Shown in pieces: positions 1 through 8,861 of a DNA stretch of 57,067 nucleotides. Made by a program: the position numbers and the translations under genes. Within the stretch, counting starts at the first letter, position 1, and the number at the start of each line of letters is the position of its first letter. The stretch covers positions 1 through 57,067 of the forward strand of contig DATHDS010000005.1 in NCBI GenBank assembly GCA_035318925.1, in the 5' to 3' direction. Origin of the DNA: VAXT01 sp035318925 (GTDB taxonomy: Bacteria > Actinomycetota > Thermoleophilia > Gaiellales > Gaiellaceae). The notes below the pieces were generated by a model that ran no database searches, was not told the origin of the DNA, and saw only the letters and a list, made by a program, of their open reading frames with translations.

Positions 1-3000
1 GATCCCGTCCGGAAGCGGAGCCAGGCTCGTCCAGCTATTGGCGCCCGCGTCGTAGCGGAAGAGGGTGCTCAGCGTGCCGCTCGTGAACGAGTAGCCACCG
101 GCCACGTAGGCGTAGGTGCCGTCAGAGTCGGCGGCCCCGCCATAGAGGTCTTGCGGCATCGGGGCGACGGTCTGCCACGCCCCGCCCGTTGTCACCTCTG
201 CGGTGGTGACGGTCGTCGAGCCGTTGTAGCCGCCGGCTGCGAGCAGCGAGCCCGCTGGCGGTGGCGGCGGCGGAGGCGGTGGTGGTGGCGGTGGAGGCGG
301 CGGTGGCGGTGGCGGTGGCGGTGGAGGTGGTCCACCCGAGCACAGCCAGTTCCCCGCGTTTGCGATCACCTTGCCGAATTGACCGCTCCACTGGCCCGCG
401 TAGTCGCCGGTGTAGGCGCTAATGGCGATGGCCCGGCCCTTGTATGCGATCAGGTTCGTGCCGTCGGTCCAGTTGGCGACGACGGTCGCACCGCTCGCGG
501 CCGACATCGTCATGCGGAAGAACGCGTTCAGCGTCGTCACACCCGCCATCAGCGGATGGCCGGCGTCGAACGAGCCCAACGTGCCGTCGCCGAAGTTGAT
601 CCCGCCGAAGTCGTTGAACGGCGTGTAGCCGCCAGTCATCCAGCGCCCGGCGAGACCGAACGGCGGCCCGTACCAGTTGAAGTTCATCCCAACGACGATC
701 CCGTTGGCGTCCTGGTAGTCGGCCAGGACGTCGCCCATCGCCGTTGGATCGGCGTAGACGGAGTTCGAGAACGACACGACCGTGCGGTAGGGCATCAGCT
801 GCGAGAGCGTCGGCGTCGAGACGCCGGCGTCGAAGGTATCGACGCTCAGCACGCCCGGCTCGGCTGCGATGTCCGCCTGCAGGGTCGACGGCGGGGTGTT
901 CACGTCCGAGAACGCGATCAGGACGTGGTGGTCCACGCACTGCGGAGGTGGTGGTGGCGGCGGCGGAGGTGGCGGAGGTGGTGGTGGCGGTGGAGGTGGC
1001 CCGCCGCCCGGTGGCGTGTAGACGACGGCCGTGCCGGGGTCGAGCGCACCGCCGGAACCGTCGCAGTTGTACTGGTCGAAGATGCCGCCACCAGTGTCCT
1101 GGACACCCGAGGTCGAGGTCGACGCACCGCTGTCGGTGTTGCCGTAGATCGCCTTCAGGACCTGGTTGTTCTCGTTGTAGGAGAACTCGAAGTTGGCGTT
1201 ACCGGTCCCCGGGAAGTACTGCGCCCGCCACTCGATGTAGAAGGTGCGGTTCGGAGCCGAGCCCGTGGTCGTCGTATAGATGCCGTAGCCCTCGTTGATC
1301 GTGTACAGGTCGTCCCAGTACGGGAAGAAGGCCCGCCCGTGGTTCGGGGCCGGCAGGCACTGGTTCGTGAACGTGCTCCCGCTCGTCTCGAACTGGAGCG
1401 TCCCGTTCGAGTCCACGTTCACGGCCGTGTACGGGGTGCCGTAGATGTAGACCGGGAACGGGAGCGAGATCCCGGTCGTGCAGTCGTCGCAGTGGTTCCC
1501 CGTGTCGTCCACACCCGGCACGATCGACTGGCCGCTCTGGGTCGTGACCACGTAGTGCTGCGGAGGTGGTGGTGGCGGTGGTGGTGGGGGTGGTGGTGGG
1601 GGTGGCGGCGGCGGAGGCGGTGGCGGTGGCCCCCCAGTTGGATGCTTGTCGAAGAGGACGTCCTGCTGAGCGGTGCCGCTGATCGACACGCGCCCGTCCA
1701 CCCAGGCGACGTAGTGCGCAGAGGCGTTGCTGTAGCTGCGGTCGTAGTCGCCCGTGTAGCAGGGCTGGACGCTTCCGTCCGGCTGCAGCGGCAGCGGGCT
1801 GACGACGTCGCTCATGACCTCGTCGTTGCCCCAGGTCGCCCCGTTGTCGGCCGAGAGCCTGGCGAAGCGCTCGAAGCTGTTGCCGGAGGTGTTGCGGGCG
1901 TCGTACCAGCTTGCGAGCAGGTTGCCACCGGGCGAGACCGAGAGCGAAGGCTGCCACTGGGAGCGAGTGGTGCTGTCCGTGTTCAGCTTGAGCGGTGCGC
2001 TCCAGGTCAGCCCGTTGTCGGTCGAGCGCACGTAGAAGATGTCGCCGGCGTCGCTGCCGGGACCGTTGACTGCGTAGACGTAATGGACGATCCCGCCAGG
2101 GCCGGCGGCAACGTCGCCCCAGCCCATGTGGCGCCAGTAGGACGGGAACATGGCTGCGAAGTAGCCGCAGGTCGACGTGCCCGGGCCCGGGAAGGCGGCG
2201 CCCGTCGTCGAGTTCGTCCACGTCGTACCGCCGTTCGTGGAGCGGTAGATGATGTTCGTGCGGTTTCCGAGACCACCGCCGCCTTCGTCCATGCTGGCGA
2301 TGAAGACGGTCCCGTCCTGGCCCGTGGTCACCTGGACGTTGCGGTGGAAGGCGCTGCCGTTGTAGACGGTCACCGGTGCAGACCAGGTCGCGCCTCCGTC
2401 CGAGGACGAGGTGATCTGGAGCGCCCCGGAGCCGATTCCGAAGTTGTTCCAGGAGATGTACATGTGGCCGTAGTACGGGCTCGACGGGTTGTTGTCGACA
2501 TAACCCGACTCGCGGTCGTCGCTGCCGCCGCTGTGCGCGCAGGGACCGGCCGCCCAGGTGATGCTGTTCGTCGAGGTCCAGGTACCGATGCCCTGGCCGC
2601 CGCAGCCGGACGCGAGGAAGGCTGCGATCCACTTCGAGTGCGCCTCGTCGTAGACGACGACCGGGTCGCCGTAGCCCGTGCCGTGGCCCGTGCAGAAGGG
2701 CCGCGCGTTCAGCGGGATGAAGCTGACGCCGTTGTCGATCGAGTACGACCCGCCGGAGTAGCACGAAGGCGCGCTCCGCGAGTCGTTGAAAGCCGTGACG
2801 ACGGTATTGCCCTCGGCCCAGGTCTGCGTCTCCGACTGGGTCACGTGCGGGAAGGTTCCCTCCCCGTTGGGCGGCCCGGTGATCTCGTTGACATCTGGGC
2901 CTCCGTAGGTCGAGGGGCGTAGCAGGCCGAGCGACGAGAAGCTCGTCGAGCGCGCCTGGGCGCCTCCGGTTGAGCGGCCGCAAGAAGCGAGGATCTGCGC

Positions 3001-3189
3001 AGCGTGCGCGTTCATCTGCTTCGCGAGGTGGAGCCTCTGGATTGACGCACAGGCCGTCTGCCGGCTGTTAGTCGCCGTCTGCCGGCTCTTACTCGCGTTC
3101 GCCCCCGCCGCGAGCGCGCCCGTGAGCACGATCACGAGGGACAAGAACGCAGCCAGCCAAGGCCAGCGCACATGCTTTCGCTGTAGCAC
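1..3189 (-). CDS. Large secreted multidomain protein: Asp-box repeats, polyproline linkers, Kelch-like C-terminus (3' end off window)
   Basis: The frame stays open from a GTG at 3189 to the window edge, about 1063 codons, with the C-terminus missing. The start is preceded by GGGGAGG at 3203-3197. Residues 2-26 form a signal peptide (basic start, hydrophobic run, Ala-rich end). Four Asp-box (BNR) motifs of the form SxDxGxTW lie near residues 265, 320, 390 and 448, indicating a sialidase-like propeller. A proline linker (about 518-542) leads to a nidogen-like beta domain (about 546-720). A second linker (about 726-748) leads to a globular domain of unclear family (about 752-950). A third linker (about 953-980) leads to a Kelch-like repeat that runs off the window. 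It is probably exported and cell-surface or extracellular. No catalytic residues are assigned. The GC-rich proline linkers create long spurious open frames on the other strand. Confidence 0.85.
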   Translation of the reverse strand, partial: MLQRKHVRWPWLAAFLSLVIVLTGALAAGANASKSRQTATNSRQTACASIQRLHLAKQMNAHAAQILASCGRSTGGAQARSTSFSSLGLLRPSTYGGPDVNEITGPPNGEGTFPHVTQSETQTWAEGNTVVTAFNDSRSAPSCYSGGSYSIDNGVSFIPLNARPFCTGHGTGYGDPVVVYDEAHSKWIAAFLASGCGGQGIGTWTSTNSITWAAGPCAHSGGSDDRESGYVDNNPSSPYYGHMYISWNNFGIGSGALQITSSSDGGATWSAPVTVYNGSAFHRNVQVTTGQDGTVFIASMDEGGGGLGNRTNIIYRSTNGGTTWTNSTTGAAFPGPGTSTCGYFAAMFPSYWRHMGWGDVAAGPGGIVHYVYAVNGPGSDAGDIFYVRSTDNGLTWSAPLKLNTDSTTRSQWQPSLSVSPGGNLLASWYDARNTSGNSFERFARLSADNGATWGNDEVMSDVVSPLPLQPDGSVQPCYTGDYDRSYSNASAHYVAWVDGRVSISGTAQQDVLFDKHPTGGPPPPPPPPPPPPPPPPPPPPPPPQHYVVTTQSGQSIVPGVDDTGNHCDDCTTGISLPFPVYIYGTPYTAVNVDSNGTLQFETSGSTFTNQCLPAPNHGRAFFPYWDDLYTINEGYGIYTTTTGSAPNRTFYIEWRAQYFPGTGNANFEFSYNENNQVLKAIYGNTDSGASTSTSGVQDTGGGIFDQYNCDGSGGALDPGTAVVYTPPGGGPPPPPPPPPPPPPPPPPPPQCVDHHVLIAFSDVNTPPSTLQADIAAEPGVLSVDTFDAGVSTPTLSQLMPYRTVVSFSNSVYADPTAMGDVLADYQDANGIVVGMNFNWYGPPFGLAGRWMTGGYTPFNDFGGINFGDGTLGSFDAGHPLMAGVTTLNAFFRMTMSAASGATVVANWTDGTNLIAYKGRAIAISAYTGDYAGQWSGQFGKVIANAGNWLCSGGPPPPPPPPPPPPPPPPPPPPPPPPPAGSLLAAGGYNGSTTVTTAEVTTGGAWQTVAPMPQDLYGGAADSDGTYAYVAGGYSFTSGTLSTLFRYDAGANSWTSLAPLPDGI

Positions 3190-3310
3190 TGCGAAACCTC
3201 CCCTACCCGTAGATGCTTCCTTCCCCCGCGGATTCCGGAGCCTGGGAGGGTTTTACTACGTTGGGACCAGTTTTTCAACGCAGGTCGGTCGCCACGACCA
3301 ACGAACCGAG

Positions 3311-3955
3311 CTAGCTGTCCCGCCTGCGGATGAGCAGCATTCCGTCGCGGACGGTGAGCATGACGGAGGCCACCCTCGGGTCGTTTCTGACGTGCTCGTT
3401 GAAGTCCTTGATCGCAAGCGTAGACTCGTCGCCGTCCTCCTCGACCACACGCCCGGACCAGAGGACGTTGTCCGCGATGACGAGGCCGTTCTCGCCGAGC
3501 AGCGGGAGCACCGCTTCGTAGTACGCCTTGTAGTTCGGCTTGTCGGCGTCGATGAAGACGAGGTCGAACGGGCCTTGCAGCGTCTCGATCGTCTCGAGCG
3601 CTGGGCCGAGCCGGATCTCGATCCGGTCCCCGTAGCCGCTCTCGTCCATGTAACGGCGGGCGATCGTGGTCGCCTTCGGGTCGACGTCGCACGTGATGAT
3701 CGACCCGTCGGGCGGCAGCGCGGAGGCCATCGAGATCGACGAATAGCCCGTGAACGTGCCGAGCTCGAGGATCCGCCGCGCGCCGCGCAGGCGCACGAGC
3801 GTCGCAAGGAACTGGCCTTCGATCCTGCCGACCATCATCTGCGGCGCGGTCGTCTCCGCGCGGGTTTCCTCGGCGAGCCGCTCGAAGAGCTCCCCGTCGG
3901 GCGAGGTGTGCTCCTCGGCGTACTCCTCGACCTGCGCGTCGACGATGAATGCCAT
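3311..3955 (-). CDS. Class I SAM-dependent O-methyltransferase (caffeoyl-CoA OMT family)
   Basis: A 214-residue protein of the usual length for the cation-dependent O-methyltransferase family 3. The SAM-binding motif ELGTFTG is at residues 64-70, after a helical N-terminus. The acidic motif CDVD (89-92) should bind the SAM ribose. Metal and catalytic positions FIDADKPNY (134-142) and ADN (161-163) are present. It would transfer a methyl group to a hydroxyl of a small catechol-like substrate in the cytoplasm; the substrate cannot be told from sequence. It follows the FG-GAP gene on the same strand by 13 bases, so co-transcription with it and fabF is possible but not functionally obvious. The ATG has no strong Shine-Dalgarno sequence. 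Confidence 0.9.
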   Translation of the reverse strand: MAFIVDAQVEEYAEEHTSPDGELFERLAEETRAETTAPQMMVGRIEGQFLATLVRLRGARRILELGTFTGYSSISMASALPPDGSIITCDVDPKATTIARRYMDESGYGDRIEIRLGPALETIETLQGPFDLVFIDADKPNYKAYYEAVLPLLGENGLVIADNVLWSGRVVEEDGDESTLAIKDFNEHVRNDPRVASVMLTVRDGMLLIRRRDS

Positions 3956-3968
3956 GCAGGCCGGGACG

Positions 3969-5261
3969 CTACCGTTTCGGGCCGCGGCTCACGAGTAGGG
4001 TGATGCGCGACTCCTCAGGCATGCGCGTTCCAGGCACCTGGCGTTGGGCGATCACCCGCCCGCGCTTGACGCGATTCGAGTACTTGCGACGAACCGGGGC
4101 GAGGGTGCAGTGCGCGCGCGTGAGCAGCCCTCGGGCAACTGCAAGCGCCCGGCGCACGACTCGAGGCACGAGGCAGACCGTCGGCTGGGGGGCATCCGCT
4201 CCGTTCAGCAGAACCGTCACGCTCTTCGAGCCCCGGTTCGCGACCACGAGGTCGATCGTGCCATCAGCATCGAGGTCGTCCGCGCCGAGGGCGGTCGGCG
4301 TGCGGCCCACGGTGACGCGAGACTGGGCTTCGAACGTCCCGTCGCCCACGCCCCGGAGGATGGAGATGTCGTTCGAACCACGGTTCGCAGTGACGACGTC
4401 GAAGCTTCCGTCCCCATCCAGGTCTGCGATCGCGACCCCGACGGGCGTCCCGCCGACTCGATACGAGACGTGTTGGGGGAAGGTGCCATCGCCGGCATTG
4501 AGGAGAACGCCGATCTGGTTTTGACCTCCCGCGACGACGAGGTCGAGGTCTTCGTCCTGATCGAGATCTTCGGCGGCCAGCGAGCGACCGGCCACCCCGG
4601 TCGCGTAGCCGATGAACGGATCGAGGGCTCCGTCGCCGGTGCCCAGGAGGATCGTCAGGTTGGAACCGGCCGCAGCAATGTCCGGAGTGTCGTCTCCGTT
4701 CAGGTCGGCGACGAGCACCGACGACGCCCGGCTTCCGATCGGGTAGTCGACGGCCGGCTCGAAGGTCCCATTTCCGCGACCCCGTAGAACCGACACTGAG
4801 GCGCCCGTCGAGTTCGCCGCGACCAGGTCGAGATTGCCGTCGCTGTCGATGTCCGCGACGGCGAGGGCTGACGGAGCGTGAGCGGGATAACTCGCCCTGC
4901 GCGCGAAGCCCCCGTCGATGCCGGAAAAGACAGTGATCCTCGCGCCGGCGGCTACGGCGAGGTCGTCGGCGCCATCGGCATCCCAGTCGCCGAGCACGGC
5001 GGACCGCGCCCCGGTCACCGCTGGATAATCGATCCGCCGCTGGAACCCGCCGTCGCCGAGACCCGGCAGAACGCTGATGCTCGAGGCCGACGCGTTGATC
5101 GTGACGATGTCATCAAGTGCGTCCTGGGTCGCGTCTCCGAGGAGAACGCCGTCGGGTGCCTGGGCGAGCGGGATCTCGGCCGGACGGCCGAAGTCGGCGG
5201 CGCCGGCGAGTGGGACGACCAGCAGCCCGGTCGCGAGGATGGCGATCGCGAAGACCCTCAC
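3969..5261 (-). CDS. Exported FG-GAP/VCBS repeat protein with a C-terminal PASTA-like domain
   Basis: 430 residues from a GTG start. Residues 1-21 form a cleavable signal peptide. Residues 25-350 hold about seven repeats with calcium-binding loops such as DLDGDGSFD, DLNGDDTPD and DIDSDGNLD, typical of FG-GAP/VCBS integrin-like beta-propellers. The last 65 residues (about 365-430, beginning CLVPRVV and ending in a VSRGPK-like strand) resemble a PASTA domain, the fold that binds peptidoglycan or muropeptides in actinobacterial kinases and PBPs. I infer a wall-associated propeller; the ligand is unknown. It starts 6 bases after the fabF stop on the same strand, so it is probably transcribed with fabF, though no metabolic link is evident. 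Confidence 0.85.
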   Translation of the reverse strand: MRVFAIAILATGLLVVPLAGAADFGRPAEIPLAQAPDGVLLGDATQDALDDIVTINASASSISVLPGLGDGGFQRRIDYPAVTGARSAVLGDWDADGADDLAVAAGARITVFSGIDGGFARRASYPAHAPSALAVADIDSDGNLDLVAANSTGASVSVLRGRGNGTFEPAVDYPIGSRASSVLVADLNGDDTPDIAAAGSNLTILLGTGDGALDPFIGYATGVAGRSLAAEDLDQDEDLDLVVAGGQNQIGVLLNAGDGTFPQHVSYRVGGTPVGVAIADLDGDGSFDVVTANRGSNDISILRGVGDGTFEAQSRVTVGRTPTALGADDLDADGTIDLVVANRGSKSVTVLLNGADAPQPTVCLVPRVVRRALAVARGLLTRAHCTLAPVRRKYSNRVKRGRVIAQRQVPGTRMPEESRITLLVSRGPKR

Positions 5262-5267
5262 GTTTAG

Positions 5268-6518
5268 TTAGACGTCGGAAGCGCCGTTTCGTTCGACCCG
5301 GCCGAGGAGCACGCACCCGTTGTGTCCCCCGAGCCCCATTGCGTTCGACAGGGCGACGTCGATCTTCGCCTCGCGCGCCTCGTTCGGGACGTAGTCGAGG
5401 TCGCACTCCGGGTCGGGAGTTCGCAAATTGATCGTCGGCGGAATCACGCCTTCGTGAATCGCCAGCACGCACATCATCGCCTCGACCGCTCCGGCCGCAC
5501 CGAAGCAGTGGCCGGTCATCGACTTCGTCGAGGAGACTGCCAGGGCGTACGCGTGGTCGCCGAAGACGTCCTTAAGTGCCTTCGTCTCCGCGAGGTCGCC
5601 GAGCGGCGTCGAAGTTCCGTGCGCGTTCACGTAGCCGACATCGGTCGGTTTCACGCGCGCGCGCGCGAGGGCCGCATGCATCATCTCGGCGACTCCGACC
5701 GAGGCGGGATCCGGCGCAGCCATGTGGTACGCGTCGTTCGAGGCGCCGTAGCCGAGCACCTCCGCATACACCTTGGCACCGCGTTTCTGAGCCGCCTCGA
5801 GGTCCTCGAGGAGCAGGACGCACGCCCCCTCTCCCATGACAAAACCAGCTCGGGTCGCGTCGAACGGACGCGAGGCGCGCGGCGGATACTCGTCCTCGGC
5901 CGCCAGCCCGCGCATCGCACAGAACCCGGCCAGGATCAGGGGGTGCATGCAGGCCTCGGTGCCGCCGGCCAGGATCGCGTCTGCGTCGCCCCGCCTGATG
6001 ATCTCCGCGCCTTCGCCGACCGCATGGGAGCCGGTCGCGCAGGCCGAGACCGGCGCGTAGTTCGGGCCGCGGAGGCCGAGCGAGATCGCAACCTGGCCGC
6101 TTGCCGAGTCGACGAGCACGCTCGGGATGAAGTACGGGGACACCCGATCCGGGCCGCGCTCTCTGAGCACGTCGCCCTGCGCCACGATGCCCGAGAGCCC
6201 GCCGATCGCCGAACCGAGGACGACGCCGACGCGCGCTGGGTCGAAGCCGTTGAGTCCCGCGTCGTCCTTCGCCTCGACAGCGGCGGCGAGCGCCAGCAGG
6301 ACGTTCCGGTCGAGCCGCCGCGCCTCCTTCGTGTTGACGAGCCCGCTTGGGTCGAAGTCCTTGACCTCAGCACCGACGCGGACCGGGAACCCGCTCGCGT
6401 CGAACGATTTGATGAAGTCGATGCCGCTCTCGCCGGCGACGGCGGCGCGCCAGGTCGAGGGCGCATCGTTCCCGAGCGGCGTGACCGCGCCGAGACCCGT
6501 GACGGCGACTCTCCTCAT
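5268..6518 (-). CDS. fabF: Beta-ketoacyl-ACP synthase II (FabF)
   Basis: Condenses malonyl-ACP with acyl-ACP in fatty-acid elongation (type II FAS, cytoplasm). I place the start at the ATG giving MRRVAVTG, the conserved first strand of the family, for 416 residues. The nucleophile is Cys160 in SACATG. The catalytic histidines are His300 (NAHGTSTPLGD) and His337 (TGHCFGAAG), with Lys332 in STKSMTGH. All active-site elements of KAS II are intact. No acpP, fabD, fabH or fabG lies nearby, so it is outside the usual fab cluster. Its start codon is only 20 bases from the divergent ligase start, leaving little room for leaders on either side. Confidence 0.96.
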   Translation of the reverse strand: MRRVAVTGLGAVTPLGNDAPSTWRAAVAGESGIDFIKSFDASGFPVRVGAEVKDFDPSGLVNTKEARRLDRNVLLALAAAVEAKDDAGLNGFDPARVGVVLGSAIGGLSGIVAQGDVLRERGPDRVSPYFIPSVLVDSASGQVAISLGLRGPNYAPVSACATGSHAVGEGAEIIRRGDADAILAGGTEACMHPLILAGFCAMRGLAAEDEYPPRASRPFDATRAGFVMGEGACVLLLEDLEAAQKRGAKVYAEVLGYGASNDAYHMAAPDPASVGVAEMMHAALARARVKPTDVGYVNAHGTSTPLGDLAETKALKDVFGDHAYALAVSSTKSMTGHCFGAAGAVEAMMCVLAIHEGVIPPTINLRTPDPECDLDYVPNEAREAKIDVALSNAMGLGGHNGCVLLGRVERNGASDV

Positions 6519-6538
6519 TCCGGCAAGCTTAGTGACCG

Positions 6539-7567
6539 ATGCCCGGCCCGAAAGTCCCATTTCCGCCGATGGAGGCCGAACTCGTGGAGGAGCTCCCGAG
6601 CGGCGACTGGCAATACGAGCCGAAATGGGACGGGTTTCGCGGCGTCCTCGAGAACGACGGCGGCGAGCTTGCGCTCTGGAGTCGGAACGGCCGGCCGCTC
6701 TTGCGCTACTTCCCCGAGCTCGAGCCGCTCGGGAAGCTGCTCCCTCCCCACTCCGCGCTCGACGGCGAGATCGTTATCTCGAAGAAGGGACGGCTCGACT
6801 TCGACTCGATGCAGCTGCGGTTGCACCCGGCCGAGTCGCGGATCCGGAAGCTCTCGGCGGAGATCCCGGCGCGGTTCATCGCCTTCGACATCCTGCTCTG
6901 GAAGGGCGAGCCGATTCACGAGCTGCCGCTCGAGAAGCGGCGCAAGGAGCTCGAGCGCAAGGCGAAGCGGTTCGAGCTCTCGCCGTACAGCCGGGAGCTG
7001 AAGGACGCCGAGCGCTGGCTCGACCGGCTCGAGGCCGCGGGGCTCGACGGCGTGGTCGCGAAGAAGCTGGGCTCCCCCTACCTCCCCGGCTCGCGGGACG
7101 GCGTCGTCAAGGTCAAGAAGTACAAGACGGCCGACTGCGTGATCGTCGGTTACCGGGACAGCGACAAGGCGAAGGGGCGGATCTCGACCCTGCTGCTGGG
7201 TTTGTACGGCGATGACGGCGAGCTCGACTTCGTCGGCCACTGCTCGGGGATGCCGGCGGCGGTGCGGAAGCAGGTCGAGGCGGAGCTACCGAAGCTGCGC
7301 GAGCCCGGCTTTGTCAGCGAGAAGCGGATCCCCGGCGGGCAGAGCCGGTGGACGGCCGGCAAGGAACTCGCCTGGAACCCCGTGCGGCCGGAGCTCGTAT
7401 GCGAGGTGCGCTTCGACAAGCTCGAGCGCAACCGCTTCCGCCACGGCACGAGGTTCATCCGCTTCCGCCCGGACAAGGACCCGGAGCAGTGCACGTGGCA
7501 CCAGGTCCGCCCGCCCCGGCGCCGAGGCGACCCAACAGTCGAGTCCCTCCTGGCCGCGGGCTCGTAA
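6539..7567 (+). CDS. ligC: ATP-dependent DNA ligase, LigC type
   Basis: 342 residues, the length of stand-alone ATP-dependent ligases such as mycobacterial LigC. Motif I is EPKWDGFR with the adenylated Lys29. Later elements include DGEIV (motif III), DGVVAKK (motif IV) and VKVKKYKTAD (motif V), followed by an OB-fold C-terminus. It seals nicks or breaks in DNA using ATP. It converges on the primase-polymerase at 7665-8666, the same partnership as mycobacterial LigC and PrimC, which act together in short-gap excision repair (established for mycobacteria, inferred here). No Ku gene is visible in the window. No Shine-Dalgarno sequence precedes the ATG, so a leaderless transcript is possible. Confidence 0.92.
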   Translation: MPGPKVPFPPMEAELVEELPSGDWQYEPKWDGFRGVLENDGGELALWSRNGRPLLRYFPELEPLGKLLPPHSALDGEIVISKKGRLDFDSMQLRLHPAESRIRKLSAEIPARFIAFDILLWKGEPIHELPLEKRRKELERKAKRFELSPYSRELKDAERWLDRLEAAGLDGVVAKKLGSPYLPGSRDGVVKVKKYKTADCVIVGYRDSDKAKGRISTLLLGLYGDDGELDFVGHCSGMPAAVRKQVEAELPKLREPGFVSEKRIPGGQSRWTAGKELAWNPVRPELVCEVRFDKLERNRFRHGTRFIRFRPDKDPEQCTWHQVRPPRRRGDPTVESLLAAGS

Positions 7568-7590
7568 GACCTAGCCCCAGAAGCCCTGTA

Positions 7591-7655
7591 CCGGGACCAG
7601 GTCCCAGGACGCGTCGGGACTGGACCTGGCCCGGGACCAGGTCCCAGGACGTGTC
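7591..7655. repeat. Two copies of a 25-base palindromic repeat between convergent repair genes
   Basis: Copies at 7591-7615 and 7631-7655 match at 24 of 25 positions with a 40-base period. Each contains the perfect odd palindrome GGGACCAGGTCCC. Because each copy is self-complementary, the two could pair as a longer stem with a loop of about 27 bases. They lie between the two convergent stop codons and may act as a bidirectional terminator or be a small mobile palindrome. Confidence 0.8.
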
Positions 7656-7664
7656 CGAAAGGCG

Positions 7665-8666
7665 TTACTTGGCGGTGCTGCGTTGGCGCCAGTTCGCGCT
7701 CTGGTCGCTTTTCCAGCGCTGGGCGTTGCCGCGACGGCGGCCGCTGTCGAGCTTCTTCGGATCCGCGGGCTCGAGGTCGAGCTTGGCAAAGAGCGGTTGC
7801 AGGCTCTTCTTCCTCCGCCACATCCCGGAGGTAAGGTCGCCGACCTCGTCGATCCGCCTGCGCATGGTCGTGAGCGTGAAGCGCTCGGGCTTCACCGCCG
7901 GCACCTCGTCCCAGCTCAGCGGGGCAGAGGCGCGCGCATCGGGCGTCGGCCGGATCGAGTACGCGGAGGCGATCGTCCGGTCGCGTGAGTTCTGCCCGTA
8001 GTCGACGAAGACGCCGCGGCGGTCGGCGACCTTCCATGTCGTCGTCGCCACCTCCTGGTCGTCGATGCGCCGCTCCACCTCCTGCGCGAGCGCCTTGGCG
8101 AACCGGCGCACCTCCGGGAAGCCGAGCTCCGGCTTGATCGGCGACAGGATGTGCAGGCCCGTCGCGCCCGAAGTCTTCGGGAAGCTGGCGAGCCCGAGCT
8201 CGTCCAGCACCTCCTTCACGACGAGCGCGATCTTCCGGACGTGCCGCCACGGGTTGCCGTCGCTCGGGTCGAGGTCGATCAGCAGGTAGTTCGGCCGGTC
8301 GACGTCGTCCACCCGCGAGGCCCAGGTATGGAGGTCGATGCAGCCGAGGTTGACGATCCACGCCAGCGCCGCCGGCTCGTTGCAGACCGGGAAGTCCGCG
8401 GTGCGCCCGGACGGGAACTTGATGTGCACCGTCTCGAGCCAGTCGGGGTGATTTGCCGGGACGCGCTTCTGGTAGAAGAACCACTCCTCCGCGCCATCCG
8501 GGTAGCGCAGCATCTGCATCGGGCGGCGCTGCACATGGTTCAGAACATGCGGCGCGACGTCGAGGTAGTAGTTGACGAGGTCGATCTTCTTGAGCTTGCG
8601 CTTCGGGAAGAAGACCTTGTCCGGGTTCGAGATGTTGACCTCGCGCCTGCCGATGCCCAGCTTCAT
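7665..8666 (-). CDS. LigD-type primase-polymerase domain protein (PolDom/PrimC, AEP family)
   Basis: 333 residues beginning MKLGIGRREV at 8666; the frame is open further upstream but lacks family similarity. It is a stand-alone archaeo-eukaryotic primase-like polymerase as found in LigD and mycobacterial PrimC. Metal ligands are Asp131 and Asp133 in LLIDLDPSDG, His172 lies in SGATGLHILSPI, and the third acidic residue is Asp222 in VFVDYGQN. The motif RDRTIASAYSIRP contacts incoming nucleotides in the family. It fills gaps with ribo- or deoxynucleotides before ligation. It is convergent with ligC, so the pair is probably functional but not one transcript. The last 35 residues are basic and of low complexity. 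Confidence 0.92.
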   Translation of the reverse strand: MKLGIGRREVNISNPDKVFFPKRKLKKIDLVNYYLDVAPHVLNHVQRRPMQMLRYPDGAEEWFFYQKRVPANHPDWLETVHIKFPSGRTADFPVCNEPAALAWIVNLGCIDLHTWASRVDDVDRPNYLLIDLDPSDGNPWRHVRKIALVVKEVLDELGLASFPKTSGATGLHILSPIKPELGFPEVRRFAKALAQEVERRIDDQEVATTTWKVADRRGVFVDYGQNSRDRTIASAYSIRPTPDARASAPLSWDEVPAVKPERFTLTTMRRRIDEVGDLTSGMWRRKKSLQPLFAKLDLEPADPKKLDSGRRRGNAQRWKSDQSANWRQRSTAK

Positions 8667-8861
8667 GGCTGGAGTATCGAGAATCACCCTTCCGGGGCAT
8701 GTGCCGAACCGGCCACCACCGCAAGAATGAGTTGGCCGGCTCCCCCCTTCACATCCCGGCAAAACATGCGGCGCCCGCCCTTTCGAACTGCGACTCACAG
8801 CTTTTCGAGGCGGGCTTCGCGTTGTAAGGGCCCAAAGCGGAGCGGCTATCCTGTGTCTTCC

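Noticed and set aside
151..2922. Long open frame of 923 codons on the plus strand, and a 594-codon minus-strand frame at 1199-2983
   Set aside because: Both are out-of-frame readings of the secreted multidomain protein. They are dominated by Arg/Trp/Gly runs from the proline linkers and have no domain, while the third frame gives Asp-box and Kelch motifs with a signal peptide.
7665..8666. Full-length LigD
   Set aside because: There is no ligase or nuclease domain in this frame; the ligase is a separate convergent gene.
7150..8724. 524-codon minus-strand frame across ligC and primC
   Set aside because: It runs antisense through ligC and out of frame through primC, and is low complexity.
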